The notes under the pieces are model-generated. The model was not told the origin of the DNA. It did no database searches and worked only from the letters and a program-made list of their open reading frames with translations. From NCBI GenBank assembly GCA_030065205.1, contig JASJDN010000006.1, forward strand, positions 1-64,000: a stretch of 64,000 nucleotides of DNA. Reading direction: 5' to 3'. This document shows positions 56,066 to 64,000 of the stretch, in pieces. Each line of letters opens with the position of its first letter. Within the stretch, counting starts at the first letter, position 1. Made by a program: the position numbers and the translations under genes. The stretch is from Crocosphaera sp. Its GTDB lineage: Bacteria; Cyanobacteriota; Cyanobacteriia; Cyanobacteriales; Microcystaceae.

Positions 56066-57679
56066 ATGGATCAAGACATTACCAGCCAACTCCGACAACA
56101 AGAAAGCGAAGAAAAACAAGCACTTGCTTTGCTTTTAGAACGGTATTTATCCCGTGAGGAGCAACTGTTTGTGCAAAAAACTCAGATGGGAAATACTCAA
56201 AGTTATCTAGGTTCAGTGTCTTTGGAATGGTTAGCTAGTCGGGTACACTTTGCCCTACAATTACCCTTATTTCGCCGTAAATATGACCCGAAAACCAACA
56301 ATATTATTCGTGATTCTGAAACCGTAGAAGAACTACAACAAAGACCCTTAGATTGGTCAAGACAAGCACATTTAGCCCAATATTTAGCGGTTTTAAATAA
56401 TCATAAATTTCCGCCTATTTTGGTAGTGATTAGTCAAGACTGGGTGAATGATCCCACTGCATCAGAATGGGACATAGAATGCCGTGCAACAGTAAACGTA
56501 GATAACTTCATCTCTTTCGATAAAAATGATAGTATTGGTTTGTTAAATATCGGAGAACATTATTCAATTTTTGCCCTTGATGGACAACATCGACTAATGG
56601 GAATACAAGGATTAATGGAGTTACTAAAAACAGGAAAATTAGAGGTTTATAATAAAGACAAAAAAGCCACAGGAAACCCTATTACCCTAGATGAATTAAT
56701 AGAAGAATATAATCTAGATCCCCTTGTCCTACAAAGTTTAGCCAAGGAAAAAATCGGCATTGAAATTATACCGGCAGTCATCAAAGGAGAAACTTATGAA
56801 GAAGCAAGAAGACGGGTCAGATCCGTATTTGTTCATGTTAACCGCATGGCTATTTCTTTAAGTAAAGGACAGTTAGTTTTATTGAATGAAGATGATGGCT
56901 TTGCTATTGTTTCTAGACGACTGGCTATTACCCATCCCTTACTCAAAGATAGACATGAAAAAGACTGGAATCCTCGGGTTAATTGGGACAGTGCAACCAT
57001 TGCCAATAAATCTACAGTTTTAACTACATTACAAGCATTACAAGACATGACAGAAGGGTATTTAGGTGATAAATTTACCCATTGGAAAAGTAAAGATAAA
57101 AAGAACTTAATTTCTTTACGTCCTGATGATCGAGAAATCGAAGAAGGATTACAATTATTATCTGAACTCTTTGATGGGTTGGCTAGTTTACCCAGTTATC
57201 GTCAATTAGAACAAGGAGTAAAGACTTATGAATTGAGACGCTTTAAACACGAAAAAGGAGGAGGAGAAGGAAACTTTTTATTTCGTCCCGTTGGACAAAT
57301 TGCTTTAACTCAAGCATTAGGGTTTTTAGCATTTACCCAAAAAATTCCTCTAAAAAGTATCATCAAAAAACTCATTTATTTTGATGAAATTGGAGGGTTC
57401 AGTTATATGGATACGTCCCAATCTATTTGGTACGGTGTATTATATGACCCGATGAAAAAACGAATACAAGTCTCAGGTAAAAAATTAGCCAGTCGTTTAT
57501 TAATTTATTTATTGGGTGGAATTAAAGATGACTTAGAAAAAGCAGAAATACGTAGGGACTTAGCCGAAGCGAGGACTATCAAGAATGCCGCTACCAATGA
57601 AGAAAAAACCATTGATTTTCAAGGAAACTTTGTTAACCCCAAAAAAGTAGGTTTACCTGATATTTTAGTTGATAATTGA
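56066..57679 (+). CDS. large DGQHR-domain protein
   Basis: 537 residues with FALDGQHRLMGIQGLMELL, then a FVHVNRMAISLSKGQLVLL block. The N-terminal 120 residues (LSREEQLFVQKTQ, FPPILVVISQDWV) also match larger DGQHR proteins. It is the fourth DndB-like gene within 7 kb but outside the core dnd genes, beyond an Rpn-type gene. It could be a further regulator or a separate defence component. Confidence 0.83.
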   Translation: MDQDITSQLRQQESEEKQALALLLERYLSREEQLFVQKTQMGNTQSYLGSVSLEWLASRVHFALQLPLFRRKYDPKTNNIIRDSETVEELQQRPLDWSRQAHLAQYLAVLNNHKFPPILVVISQDWVNDPTASEWDIECRATVNVDNFISFDKNDSIGLLNIGEHYSIFALDGQHRLMGIQGLMELLKTGKLEVYNKDKKATGNPITLDELIEEYNLDPLVLQSLAKEKIGIEIIPAVIKGETYEEARRRVRSVFVHVNRMAISLSKGQLVLLNEDDGFAIVSRRLAITHPLLKDRHEKDWNPRVNWDSATIANKSTVLTTLQALQDMTEGYLGDKFTHWKSKDKKNLISLRPDDREIEEGLQLLSELFDGLASLPSYRQLEQGVKTYELRRFKHEKGGGEGNFLFRPVGQIALTQALGFLAFTQKIPLKSIIKKLIYFDEIGGFSYMDTSQSIWYGVLYDPMKKRIQVSGKKLASRLLIYLLGGIKDDLEKAEIRRDLAEARTIKNAATNEEKTIDFQGNFVNPKKVGLPDILVDN

Positions 57680-57729
57680 TAGTGGTTGTGGCATGATATT
57701 TAATAAATAGATAACAATATTGCTTTAAT

Positions 57730-58092
57730 ATGAATTCAGATACTATCTTTCAACTGCTACAACAATCTTTCCGCGTTGGGGTAGGTTTTACGGCTTATGT
57801 TTTGGAAACCCTCCAAGATTCGCAAAAACGTAATCAAACCCTATCAGAACTGCAACAAGAAATCGCTAAAAAAACCGAAGAATGGGCAAAAAAAGGAGAA
57901 ATAACCGAAAAAGAAGCCCGTGAATTTGTGGATCAATGGTTAAATTCTCAATCCTCTTCAAAAAACCCTCAAGAATCTTCAGAATCAACGAAGACTAAAG
58001 CTGATGTGGGCCAGGAAATTCAACAACTTACGGAAAAAATTATCACCCTTAGAGAAGAACTCGAAGACCTCAGAGACAAAAAAAAGTCTTAA
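57730..58092 (+). CDS. coiled-coil protein, phasin-like
   Basis: 120 residues. FQLLQQSFRVGVGFTAYVLETLQDSQKRN followed by EWAKKGEITEKEAREFVDQWL resembles the phasin-like proteins of cyanobacteria; the C-terminus (IQQLTEKIITLREELEDLRDK) is a coiled coil. It might bind polyhydroxyalkanoate granules or another surface. Family assignment is tentative. It follows the large DGQHR gene by 50 bp. Confidence 0.55.
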   Translation: MNSDTIFQLLQQSFRVGVGFTAYVLETLQDSQKRNQTLSELQQEIAKKTEEWAKKGEITEKEAREFVDQWLNSQSSSKNPQESSESTKTKADVGQEIQQLTEKIITLREELEDLRDKKKS

Positions 58093-58157
58093 ACCGCTAA
58101 AAATAAACGTTTAAAACTCTTAGGGTTAATTATTGAACTCCGAACTCAGGTCATGGT

Positions 58158-58400
58158 TTAGTCATTAGACCAAGTTTCGCAACTAATCAGATCACTAATG
58201 CGATCGCGTAATAAATATTCAAATTTTTCTAGTTCGTGTTCAACCCAGATCCATTCCCGCGCAGGAATATAATCGCATAAGATAGAGATAGGTTGTTGAC
58301 GGCTAATTAAGCCTCGGTCCACCAGATGACGGGCTTCTTGTTGTATAAAATCGATAGAATAACGGGAAAAAGTAAGAGAAGATTGTGTGGAAAGATTCAT
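58158..58400 (-). CDS. DUF4327 family protein, copy 1
   Basis: 80 residues. YSIDFIQQEARHLVDRGLIS and the following QPISILCDYIPAREWIWVE are the DUF4327 core, a cyanobacteria-restricted family of unknown function. It is a close paralogue of the gene at 58701-58955, on the same strand. Confidence 0.82.
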   Translation of the reverse strand: MNLSTQSSLTFSRYSIDFIQQEARHLVDRGLISRQQPISILCDYIPAREWIWVEHELEKFEYLLRDRISDLISCETWSND

Positions 58401-58700
58401 AAGTAGAACACCAAACCAGTAAACGTTAAGACCCTGACCCTTAGAATGATCGAACTTACAGAAGAAACCTGCAAAGTCTTTTTGTATTCTTGATTACATT
58501 CTCTACCCAATTGTGTCAGGAAGTGCGGAAATTTCCGTTTTCTTTTAGAATCATCCCCTTAAACATAATTTAAGCCCTAATCTGGGGATTAGGACTCAAT
58601 CAATGTATTCAAAAAGGTTGACTGGTAACAAGATATAATTTGGTTACTTATGGGACAATAGAACTTGTCAAAATAATGGAAGTTGGTGTACTATTGATGA
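58401..58700. other. 300-bp spacer between DUF4327 paralogues
   Basis: No gene. A hairpin CCTAATC-TGGG-GATTAGG lies near 58571-58590. It probably holds the promoter of the left copy. Confidence 0.45.
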
Positions 58701-58955
58701 CTAATCACTCTCCCAGCATTCGTTAGCCATGAGATCCCCAATTTGATCCCGTAATAAATATTCGCATCTTTCTAGTTCAGTTTCAACACAAACCCACTCA
58801 CGAGGGGGAATAAACTCACAAAGAACATAAAGAGGTTGCTGACGACTGACAACACCAGTATCCACCAGATGACGAACCTCATCTTTGATCATGTTAATCG
58901 TGTAAGTGGTAGAAGGGGCAGCAGCAGAAGGAGAAGGTAGAGTAATCGGACTCAT
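58701..58955 (-). CDS. DUF4327 family protein, copy 2
   Basis: 84 residues. Core YTINMIKDEVRHLVDTGVVS and LYVLCEFIPPREWVCVE parallel the first copy (about half of positions alike), ending EYLLRDQIGDLMANECWES. The N-terminus is Ser/Pro/Ala-rich. Unknown function; tandem arrangement shows an old duplication. Confidence 0.82.
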   Translation of the reverse strand: MSPITLPSPSAAAPSTTYTINMIKDEVRHLVDTGVVSRQQPLYVLCEFIPPREWVCVETELERCEYLLRDQIGDLMANECWESD

Positions 58956-59116
58956 AGAAAATCACCAAGTAGATTAGGAAGGCTTACTTTTTACTATAGT
59001 CTAATTCTCCCTAATAATAAAGTCATTTCTTGCTGTAACAAAGAATACATTTTGCATTTTTCTTTTTTAAGCCCCTTCATATCAAGGTTTACAGGATGTT
59101 AAAAAATATTACAGGG

Positions 59117-59851
59117 TTATGGTTTTGTTTCCCTCTTCCCACAGTAGATAATCATCACAGAAAAATAGGAAAGGGTGAGATGAGGATGATGATGTAGGTT
59201 TTGATAGATTCTTTGTTCTGGTTGCGTGGCCCGTTCAACAATGAAAGCGTGAGCCAACAAATTTAAGCGATTTAACTTCTGCCAAACTTGAGAATAGACT
59301 GAACTAACTTTTAACAAGACAATAACCTCAGCCCAACCCAAAACCTGATCTAACTCAGCTACATTGTATAAAGCGGGGAGAATAGCTAAATTTTGAGAAC
59401 GAACGGTTAAAGGCAATCCTAACACCGAAGCAGCGGCCATGGGGGAAGAAACCCCAGGAATAGTTTGGATGGTAACGTGAGGATAATTTTCTCTGAGGGT
59501 TTGGGCCAGATAGGTAAAGGTACTATAAAAACTCACATCTCCTTCACAAGCAAAGGCCACATCTATTCCTTGGTTAAGATATTGCCATACTGTTTCTGCT
59601 GCTTCTTTCCAAGCTTGTTGTAACTGCTTCTCATCTTGAACATAGGGAAAATAAAGCGGTAATTTTTTTTGCTGTGGGGTGATGCAATGGGCAATAATTG
59701 TCTCAGCTAAACCTTGCTTTTGGTTAACCCCTAGAGGAAAAGCAATGAGCGGAACTTCTTGTAACAACCGTTGTCCTTTGACGGTAATTAATTCGGGATC
59801 ACCGGTTCCCACACTTACCCCGTATAACGTTCCCACCTTTTCCCTGAGCAA
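59117..59851 (-). CDS. cobI: precorrin-2 C20-methyltransferase
   Basis: 244 residues of the SAM-dependent tetrapyrrole methyltransferase family: LYGVSVGTGDPELITVKG at the start, ACEGDVSFYSTFTYL and PGVSSPMAAASVLGLPL in the middle. It methylates C20 of precorrin-2 in B12 synthesis. It starts with TTG, 11 bases after AGGAG; an in-frame stop lies just upstream, so no ATG start is possible. Confidence 0.9.
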   Translation of the reverse strand: MLREKVGTLYGVSVGTGDPELITVKGQRLLQEVPLIAFPLGVNQKQGLAETIIAHCITPQQKKLPLYFPYVQDEKQLQQAWKEAAETVWQYLNQGIDVAFACEGDVSFYSTFTYLAQTLRENYPHVTIQTIPGVSSPMAAASVLGLPLTVRSQNLAILPALYNVAELDQVLGWAEVIVLLKVSSVYSQVWQKLNRLNLLAHAFIVERATQPEQRIYQNLHHHPHLTLSYFSVMIIYCGKRETKP

Positions 59852-60217
59852 AATTGACCTAACTCCTCATCTGACAGCCATTATTGTTTTATCTTTGCTC
59901 ATTTTTAGTAACTTTTTTATGAATAAAAAATTAAGATTCACAAAGAATAATTAAGAAGTTTACACAATATAAAGTTAATCTTTACATAAAGCGTTACCTT
60001 GTTGACTACAGAAAAGCCATGAGTTGTGTTAGCCTATAATTAGATTTTGCCGACAAAAATGAGTTAAACAAAAATAGCGCAAAAATCTAGGTTAAGCCAG
60101 TATTCAGTCATTAATTTGTATCGTTTCTTATTTAAGCATTGAGTTTCATCATTAGTTCCTTATTGACTGTTGTCAACTTTAGGTACATCTAATAATAGGT
60201 AGTAAACGAGAAAGTCC
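59852..60217. other. divergent spacer between cobI and the PAS/EAL gene
   Basis: 366 bp, AT-rich, no gene seen. No cobalamin riboswitch box or other known motif was recognised. It should hold the two promoters. Confidence 0.5.
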
Positions 60218-62725
60218 ATGAATTACAGTCAAGAAGATATAAAGGAAAAAATCTCTGAAAAAGGGGATAGGTATAGGCAGTTAATTTTGGATAATTTAAC
60301 TGATTTAATTAGCTTACACACAGTTGAAGGAATTTATCAATATGTTTCTCCTTCCTGTCAGTGCTTATTAGGGTATGATAATAAAGTGTTTCTTGGACAA
60401 TCAGCAGAAGTATTATGTCATCCTGAAGATTGTGATCTAATTAAACAATTTTATGAACAAATCAAACAGCAATGGAATGTGAATCCCATTACCTATAGAA
60501 TGCGTCATCAGGGAGGACATTATATTTGGTTAGAAACCTCAGCCAAAGTTATTCCTAACGAAAAGACAGGAGAACTTCAAGAGATTTTTTGTATTTCCCG
60601 TGAAGTGACTCAACAAAAGCAAAATCAAGAAAAGATTAAAAGCCATCAACAACCCCATACTTTTATTTTAGATAATTTACCTGATTTAGTGACAACCCAC
60701 AGTCCAAAAGGAATTTATCAATATGTGTCTCAAGTTTCCTATGAATTATTAGGGTATTATCCCCAAACGTTAATCGGTCGATCTATCCCTTCATTTTCTC
60801 ATCCTCAAGATCAACCTTTAATTCAACAATTTTATCAAGAATTACAACAAAAGAAATCCCTCGCTTCAGTGACGTATCGCATGGCACATAAGGATGGCCA
60901 TTATCTATGGATTGAAACGGTGGGAAAAGCAATAATTCAGCCACAAACCGGAGACATTAAAGAAATCTTTTGTGTCTCTCGTGATATTACCAAAAGTAAA
61001 CAGATAGAACAAGCTTTAATTCAAGCAGAAAAACAATATCATAAAATTTTTGAAAAGAGTAATCAAGGCATTTTTAAACTGAGTCCTGATGGTTATTTTG
61101 TCGAGGTTAATCCGGCTTTATCACAACTTTACGGTTATGATAGTCCACAAGAATTATTAAATACAATTTATGATCTAGCTAATCAACTATATGTTAATCC
61201 CCGACATCATGAAACCCTTTTAAATGTGTTAAAAATAGACGGAGAAATTATTGGCTTTCAATCAAAAGTTTATTGTAAAAATAGGAAAATTATTGATGTT
61301 GAAAAAACGATCTGGGCAGTTTATGATGAATATGGAAAAATTATTTATTATCAAGGAACTGTTGAAGAAAGAAATAAAAATTTCCAAAACAAAGATCAAT
61401 TAGTAGGAAGCAGCTTAAGAGATTCAATTACTAATTTACCTAATGGCCAGTGGTTTTATGAATATTTAGAAAAAAACTTATTAGAATCCATAGAGTATTC
61501 TGAAAATTCTTTGGCCATTATTTTAATCCATCTAGATAATCTTCAATTATTAAATGAGAGTTTAAATATTACTCAAGACAGGGACTTACTGACTCAAATA
61601 ACTAGACGGCTACAAAGTAAACTAAGAGCAGAAGATACCCTGGCAAAACTAGGCGAAGATGAATTAGTTTTTTTAGTCAGAAATCAATCAGTACAGGAAA
61701 TCATCTTAATTGCTAAACGAATTTTAAATATTATTCACTTTCCCTTTGAAATAGGTAACAATCAAATATTTGTTAGGGTTCATATTGGCATTAACTTGAA
61801 CAAAATTAAGTATAGTAAAGCCGAAACTATGGTTCGGGATGCTCAGTTAGCTATGTATCGAGCGAAAACAGAAGGAAAAGAAAATTATGCCATCTTTAAT
61901 CCTCAAATAAAAGCCGATGCCTTAACCCGTCTTCAATTAGAAACTGACCTAAGACAAGCCATAAAAAATAATCAACTTTCTTTACACTATCAGCCTATTG
62001 TTGAATTAAATAGTGGTTATTTGAGTGGATTTGAAGCCCTATTAAGATGGCAACATCCCACCAAAGGCAAAATTTCTCCTGTGGAATTTATCCCTATTGC
62101 CGAAGAAAGTGGACTGATTAATGCTCTTGGTTGGTGGGTCTTAGAACAAGCTTGCTATCAATTGCAAACATGGCAAAATTTAAACACAAAGACTGAAAAA
62201 TTAATCATTAATGTCAATGTATCAGCACAACAATTAAAACAAGAGAAATGGGATGAAAGACTAAATCAATTGTTGGAACGCACTGGGATTAAAGGAACAC
62301 AGTTAAAACTAGAAATTACCGAAAGTTGTTTATTAGAGACAGTTCACGATGAAACCGGAAGAGTCAAACAGTTAAAAAACCTAGGATTAGGCTTATGTAT
62401 TGATGATTTTGGGACAGGTTATTCCTCCTTGAGTCGGTTACACGAATTCCCCATTGATACCTTAAAAATTGACCGTTCTTTTATCAGTAAATTAGGAATT
62501 TCTGATAAAGCGATTGTTCCCATGATTATTAATTTAGCCCATACTTTAGGGATGAATGTAGTAGCAGAAGGAATCGAAACTAGGGAACAGTTTAATCAAC
62601 TACAAGGTTTAAATTGTGAATTAGGACAGGGTTATTTCTTCGCTAAACCCATGACAGGTGAACAAGCAACCCATTGGGTAATACAAGAAATTAGAAGCTC
62701 ACATAATTTCAGTGTTCGGAGTTAA
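60218..62725 (+). CDS. PAS-PAS-PAS-GGDEF-EAL c-di-GMP signalling protein
   Basis: 835 residues: three PAS domains (about 15-135, 145-265, 275-395; the first two are similar, each with GIYQYVS and H..GHY.W.E), a GGDEF domain with degenerate motif GEDEL, and an EAL domain with FEALLRW, EITES, IDDFGTGYSSLSRL and AEGIET. The cyclase site is likely dead and the phosphodiesterase likely active, so it should break down c-di-GMP under PAS control. Confidence 0.9.
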   Translation: MNYSQEDIKEKISEKGDRYRQLILDNLTDLISLHTVEGIYQYVSPSCQCLLGYDNKVFLGQSAEVLCHPEDCDLIKQFYEQIKQQWNVNPITYRMRHQGGHYIWLETSAKVIPNEKTGELQEIFCISREVTQQKQNQEKIKSHQQPHTFILDNLPDLVTTHSPKGIYQYVSQVSYELLGYYPQTLIGRSIPSFSHPQDQPLIQQFYQELQQKKSLASVTYRMAHKDGHYLWIETVGKAIIQPQTGDIKEIFCVSRDITKSKQIEQALIQAEKQYHKIFEKSNQGIFKLSPDGYFVEVNPALSQLYGYDSPQELLNTIYDLANQLYVNPRHHETLLNVLKIDGEIIGFQSKVYCKNRKIIDVEKTIWAVYDEYGKIIYYQGTVEERNKNFQNKDQLVGSSLRDSITNLPNGQWFYEYLEKNLLESIEYSENSLAIILIHLDNLQLLNESLNITQDRDLLTQITRRLQSKLRAEDTLAKLGEDELVFLVRNQSVQEIILIAKRILNIIHFPFEIGNNQIFVRVHIGINLNKIKYSKAETMVRDAQLAMYRAKTEGKENYAIFNPQIKADALTRLQLETDLRQAIKNNQLSLHYQPIVELNSGYLSGFEALLRWQHPTKGKISPVEFIPIAEESGLINALGWWVLEQACYQLQTWQNLNTKTEKLIINVNVSAQQLKQEKWDERLNQLLERTGIKGTQLKLEITESCLLETVHDETGRVKQLKNLGLGLCIDDFGTGYSSLSRLHEFPIDTLKIDRSFISKLGISDKAIVPMIINLAHTLGMNVVAEGIETREQFNQLQGLNCELGQGYFFAKPMTGEQATHWVIQEIRSSHNFSVRS

Positions 62726-62756
62726 TCAATCCTAGAAATATATTGAACTCTAATAG

Positions 62757-64000
62757 ATGTGTCATCCTCAAAACAATCCTAACGCCCGTCAACTGACCTT
62801 AGAAATTTTACGACAGATTGATCGCAAGAATAGTTATACTGATATTGCCTTAAATCGAGGGTTGAATCGAAACAATCTTAACCCGAGCGATCGCGGTTTA
62901 TGTACAGCATTAGTTTATGGTATTATTCGCCATCAACGGACCTTAGATAGCTTAATCGATCAACTGGGAAAAAAAACAGCGCAACAACAACCCCCAGACT
63001 TACGACGCATTCTTCACATTGGACTTTATCAACTCCGATACCTCGATCATATTCCCCCGTCTGCTGCGGTTAATACCAGCGTGGACTTAGCCAAAGAAAA
63101 TAAATTACAACGGCTGTCAGGGGTGGTTAACGGTATTTTGCGGCAATATATTCGTAGCAGTCAAACTAACCAAGACCCATTAATTTTACCTTCTGATCCC
63201 ATCAAAAAACTAGCCATTAACTATAGTTTTCCCGACTGGATGATCGAAACTTGGATTAAACAATGGGGAGAAACAACGACAGAACAACTCTGTCATTGGT
63301 TTAATCAAACCCCAACCCTTGATATTCGCATTCACCCCCTAAAAACCACCCTAGACACCCTAACCCTCCAACTCACCGAAGCAGGGGTTAACGTGACCCC
63401 CGTACCCCCTTTCCCCTGTGCGTTGAGATTGCAAGGTAAAATAGGAGCGATCGCAACCTTACCAGGGTTTAGGGAAGGTCATTGGACCGTACAAGACACC
63501 AGCGCACAACTGGTGAGTTATTTGCTCGATCCCCAACTCGGAGAAACCATTATCGATGCTTGTGCCGCACCGGGGGGAAAAACCACCCATATCGCTGAAT
63601 TAATGGGAGATCAAGGGACAATTTTTGCCTGCGATCGCACCCCGTCTCGTCTTAAAAAGGTGCAAGAAAATGCTCAACGCTTACAATTAAACGCCATAAC
63701 CATCATTGAAGGAGACAGTCGTCATTTAACAGAATTTATGGATCAAGCAGATCGAGTGTTAGTGGACGTTCCTTGTTCCGGGTTAGGAACCCTGCACCGA
63801 CATCCAGATATTCGTTGGCGACAGACTCCTGAGAAAATTAGAGAATTATCCCTTTTACAGTTAGAAATTTTAACCCAAGCAGCCCAATGGGTCAAACCCC
63901 AAGGAACCCTTGTTTACGCGACCTGTACCCTCAACCCAACCGAAAATCAAGAGATTATCGAAACCTTTTTAAGTCGTCATTCCTATTGGCAGATAGAAAC
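62757..64000 (+). CDS. rsmB: 16S rRNA (cytosine-967-C5)-methyltransferase, truncated by window end
   Basis: From ATG at 62757 the frame is open to the window end (about 415 residues). The N-terminal NusB-like domain (ARQLTLEILRQIDRKNSYTD) leads to a Rossmann fold with ACAAPGGKTTHIAE, the ADRVLVDVPCSGLGTLHRHPD motif IV with its Cys, and YATCTLNPTENQ motif VI with the catalytic Cys. It methylates C967 of 16S rRNA. Only the C-terminal few tens of residues are missing. Confidence 0.92.
   Translation, partial: MCHPQNNPNARQLTLEILRQIDRKNSYTDIALNRGLNRNNLNPSDRGLCTALVYGIIRHQRTLDSLIDQLGKKTAQQQPPDLRRILHIGLYQLRYLDHIPPSAAVNTSVDLAKENKLQRLSGVVNGILRQYIRSSQTNQDPLILPSDPIKKLAINYSFPDWMIETWIKQWGETTTEQLCHWFNQTPTLDIRIHPLKTTLDTLTLQLTEAGVNVTPVPPFPCALRLQGKIGAIATLPGFREGHWTVQDTSAQLVSYLLDPQLGETIIDACAAPGGKTTHIAELMGDQGTIFACDRTPSRLKKVQENAQRLQLNAITIIEGDSRHLTEFMDQADRVLVDVPCSGLGTLHRHPDIRWRQTPEKIRELSLLQLEILTQAAQWVKPQGTLVYATCTLNPTENQEIIETFLSRHSYWQIE

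Noticed and set aside
59852-60217. Cobalamin riboswitch before cobI
   Set aside because: No B12-box-like sequence or conserved stem was seen upstream of the cobI start.

Overview
The window is from a unicellular diazotrophic cyanobacterium of the Cyanothece/Crocosphaera type. This rests on a complete molybdenum nif cluster in cyanobacterial order without heterocyst-type excision elements, many HIP1 octamers (GCGATCGC), cyanobacteria-specific families (DUF4327, DUF2949, Mo-dependent nitrogenase C-terminal protein, Cph1-type phytochrome, cobI), AT-rich DNA and abundant short tandem repeats. The assignment is by gene content only; no database search was possible.

Layout. 1-2.2 kb holds two PIN-type toxin-antitoxin pairs (one toxin decayed) and the 3' part of an AIPR-type abortive-infection gene. 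2.3-30.7 kb is the nitrogen-fixation region. Leftward from a 979-bp divergent control region (24778-25756) run nifB, a small Cys-rich ORF, fdxN, nifS, nifU, nifH, nifD, nifK, a Mo-dependent nitrogenase C-terminal protein, nifE, nifN, nifX, DUF269, DUF683, nifW, hesA, hesB, fdxH and two unknown genes. These are followed by feoB (split in two), feoA, a TauE-type permease, a modB-modC fusion and fdxB. Rightward run cysE2 (nifP), two small genes, nifV, nifZ, nifT, a thioredoxin-like [2Fe-2S] protein and an ArsC-like nitrogenase-associated protein. Together these supply the enzyme, cofactor synthesis, Fe-S assembly, electron carriers, homocitrate, and Fe and Mo uptake.

30.8-36.9 kb holds a TPR protein, a 1051-residue HEAT-repeat/CHAT caspase-like protein, and two overlapping unknown genes, one with a C-terminal membrane anchor. 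36.9-43.0 kb is a signalling cluster: Cph1-type phytochrome hybrid kinase, REC-kinase, lone receiver, and receiver-GGDEF cyclase. rpsD follows.

44.0-57.7 kb is a DNA phosphorothioation (Dnd) locus: dndE, dndD, dndC and dndB are present, but dndA and dndFGH are absent from the window. It also carries three further DGQHR-domain proteins, one of them directly downstream of an HNH nuclease gene, plus a MazEF pair, a DUF4926 gene and an Rpn-type protein. This is the best candidate for an undescribed variant system.

57.7-64 kb contains a coiled-coil (phasin-like) protein, two DUF4327 paralogues, cobI, a PAS/GGDEF/EAL protein and the start of rsmB, which runs off the window.

Repeats are prominent. 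Short 7- and 9-bp tandem repeats fill nif intergenic spaces and even encode the HesA C-terminus. Three families of small inverted repeats lie in the accessory half.
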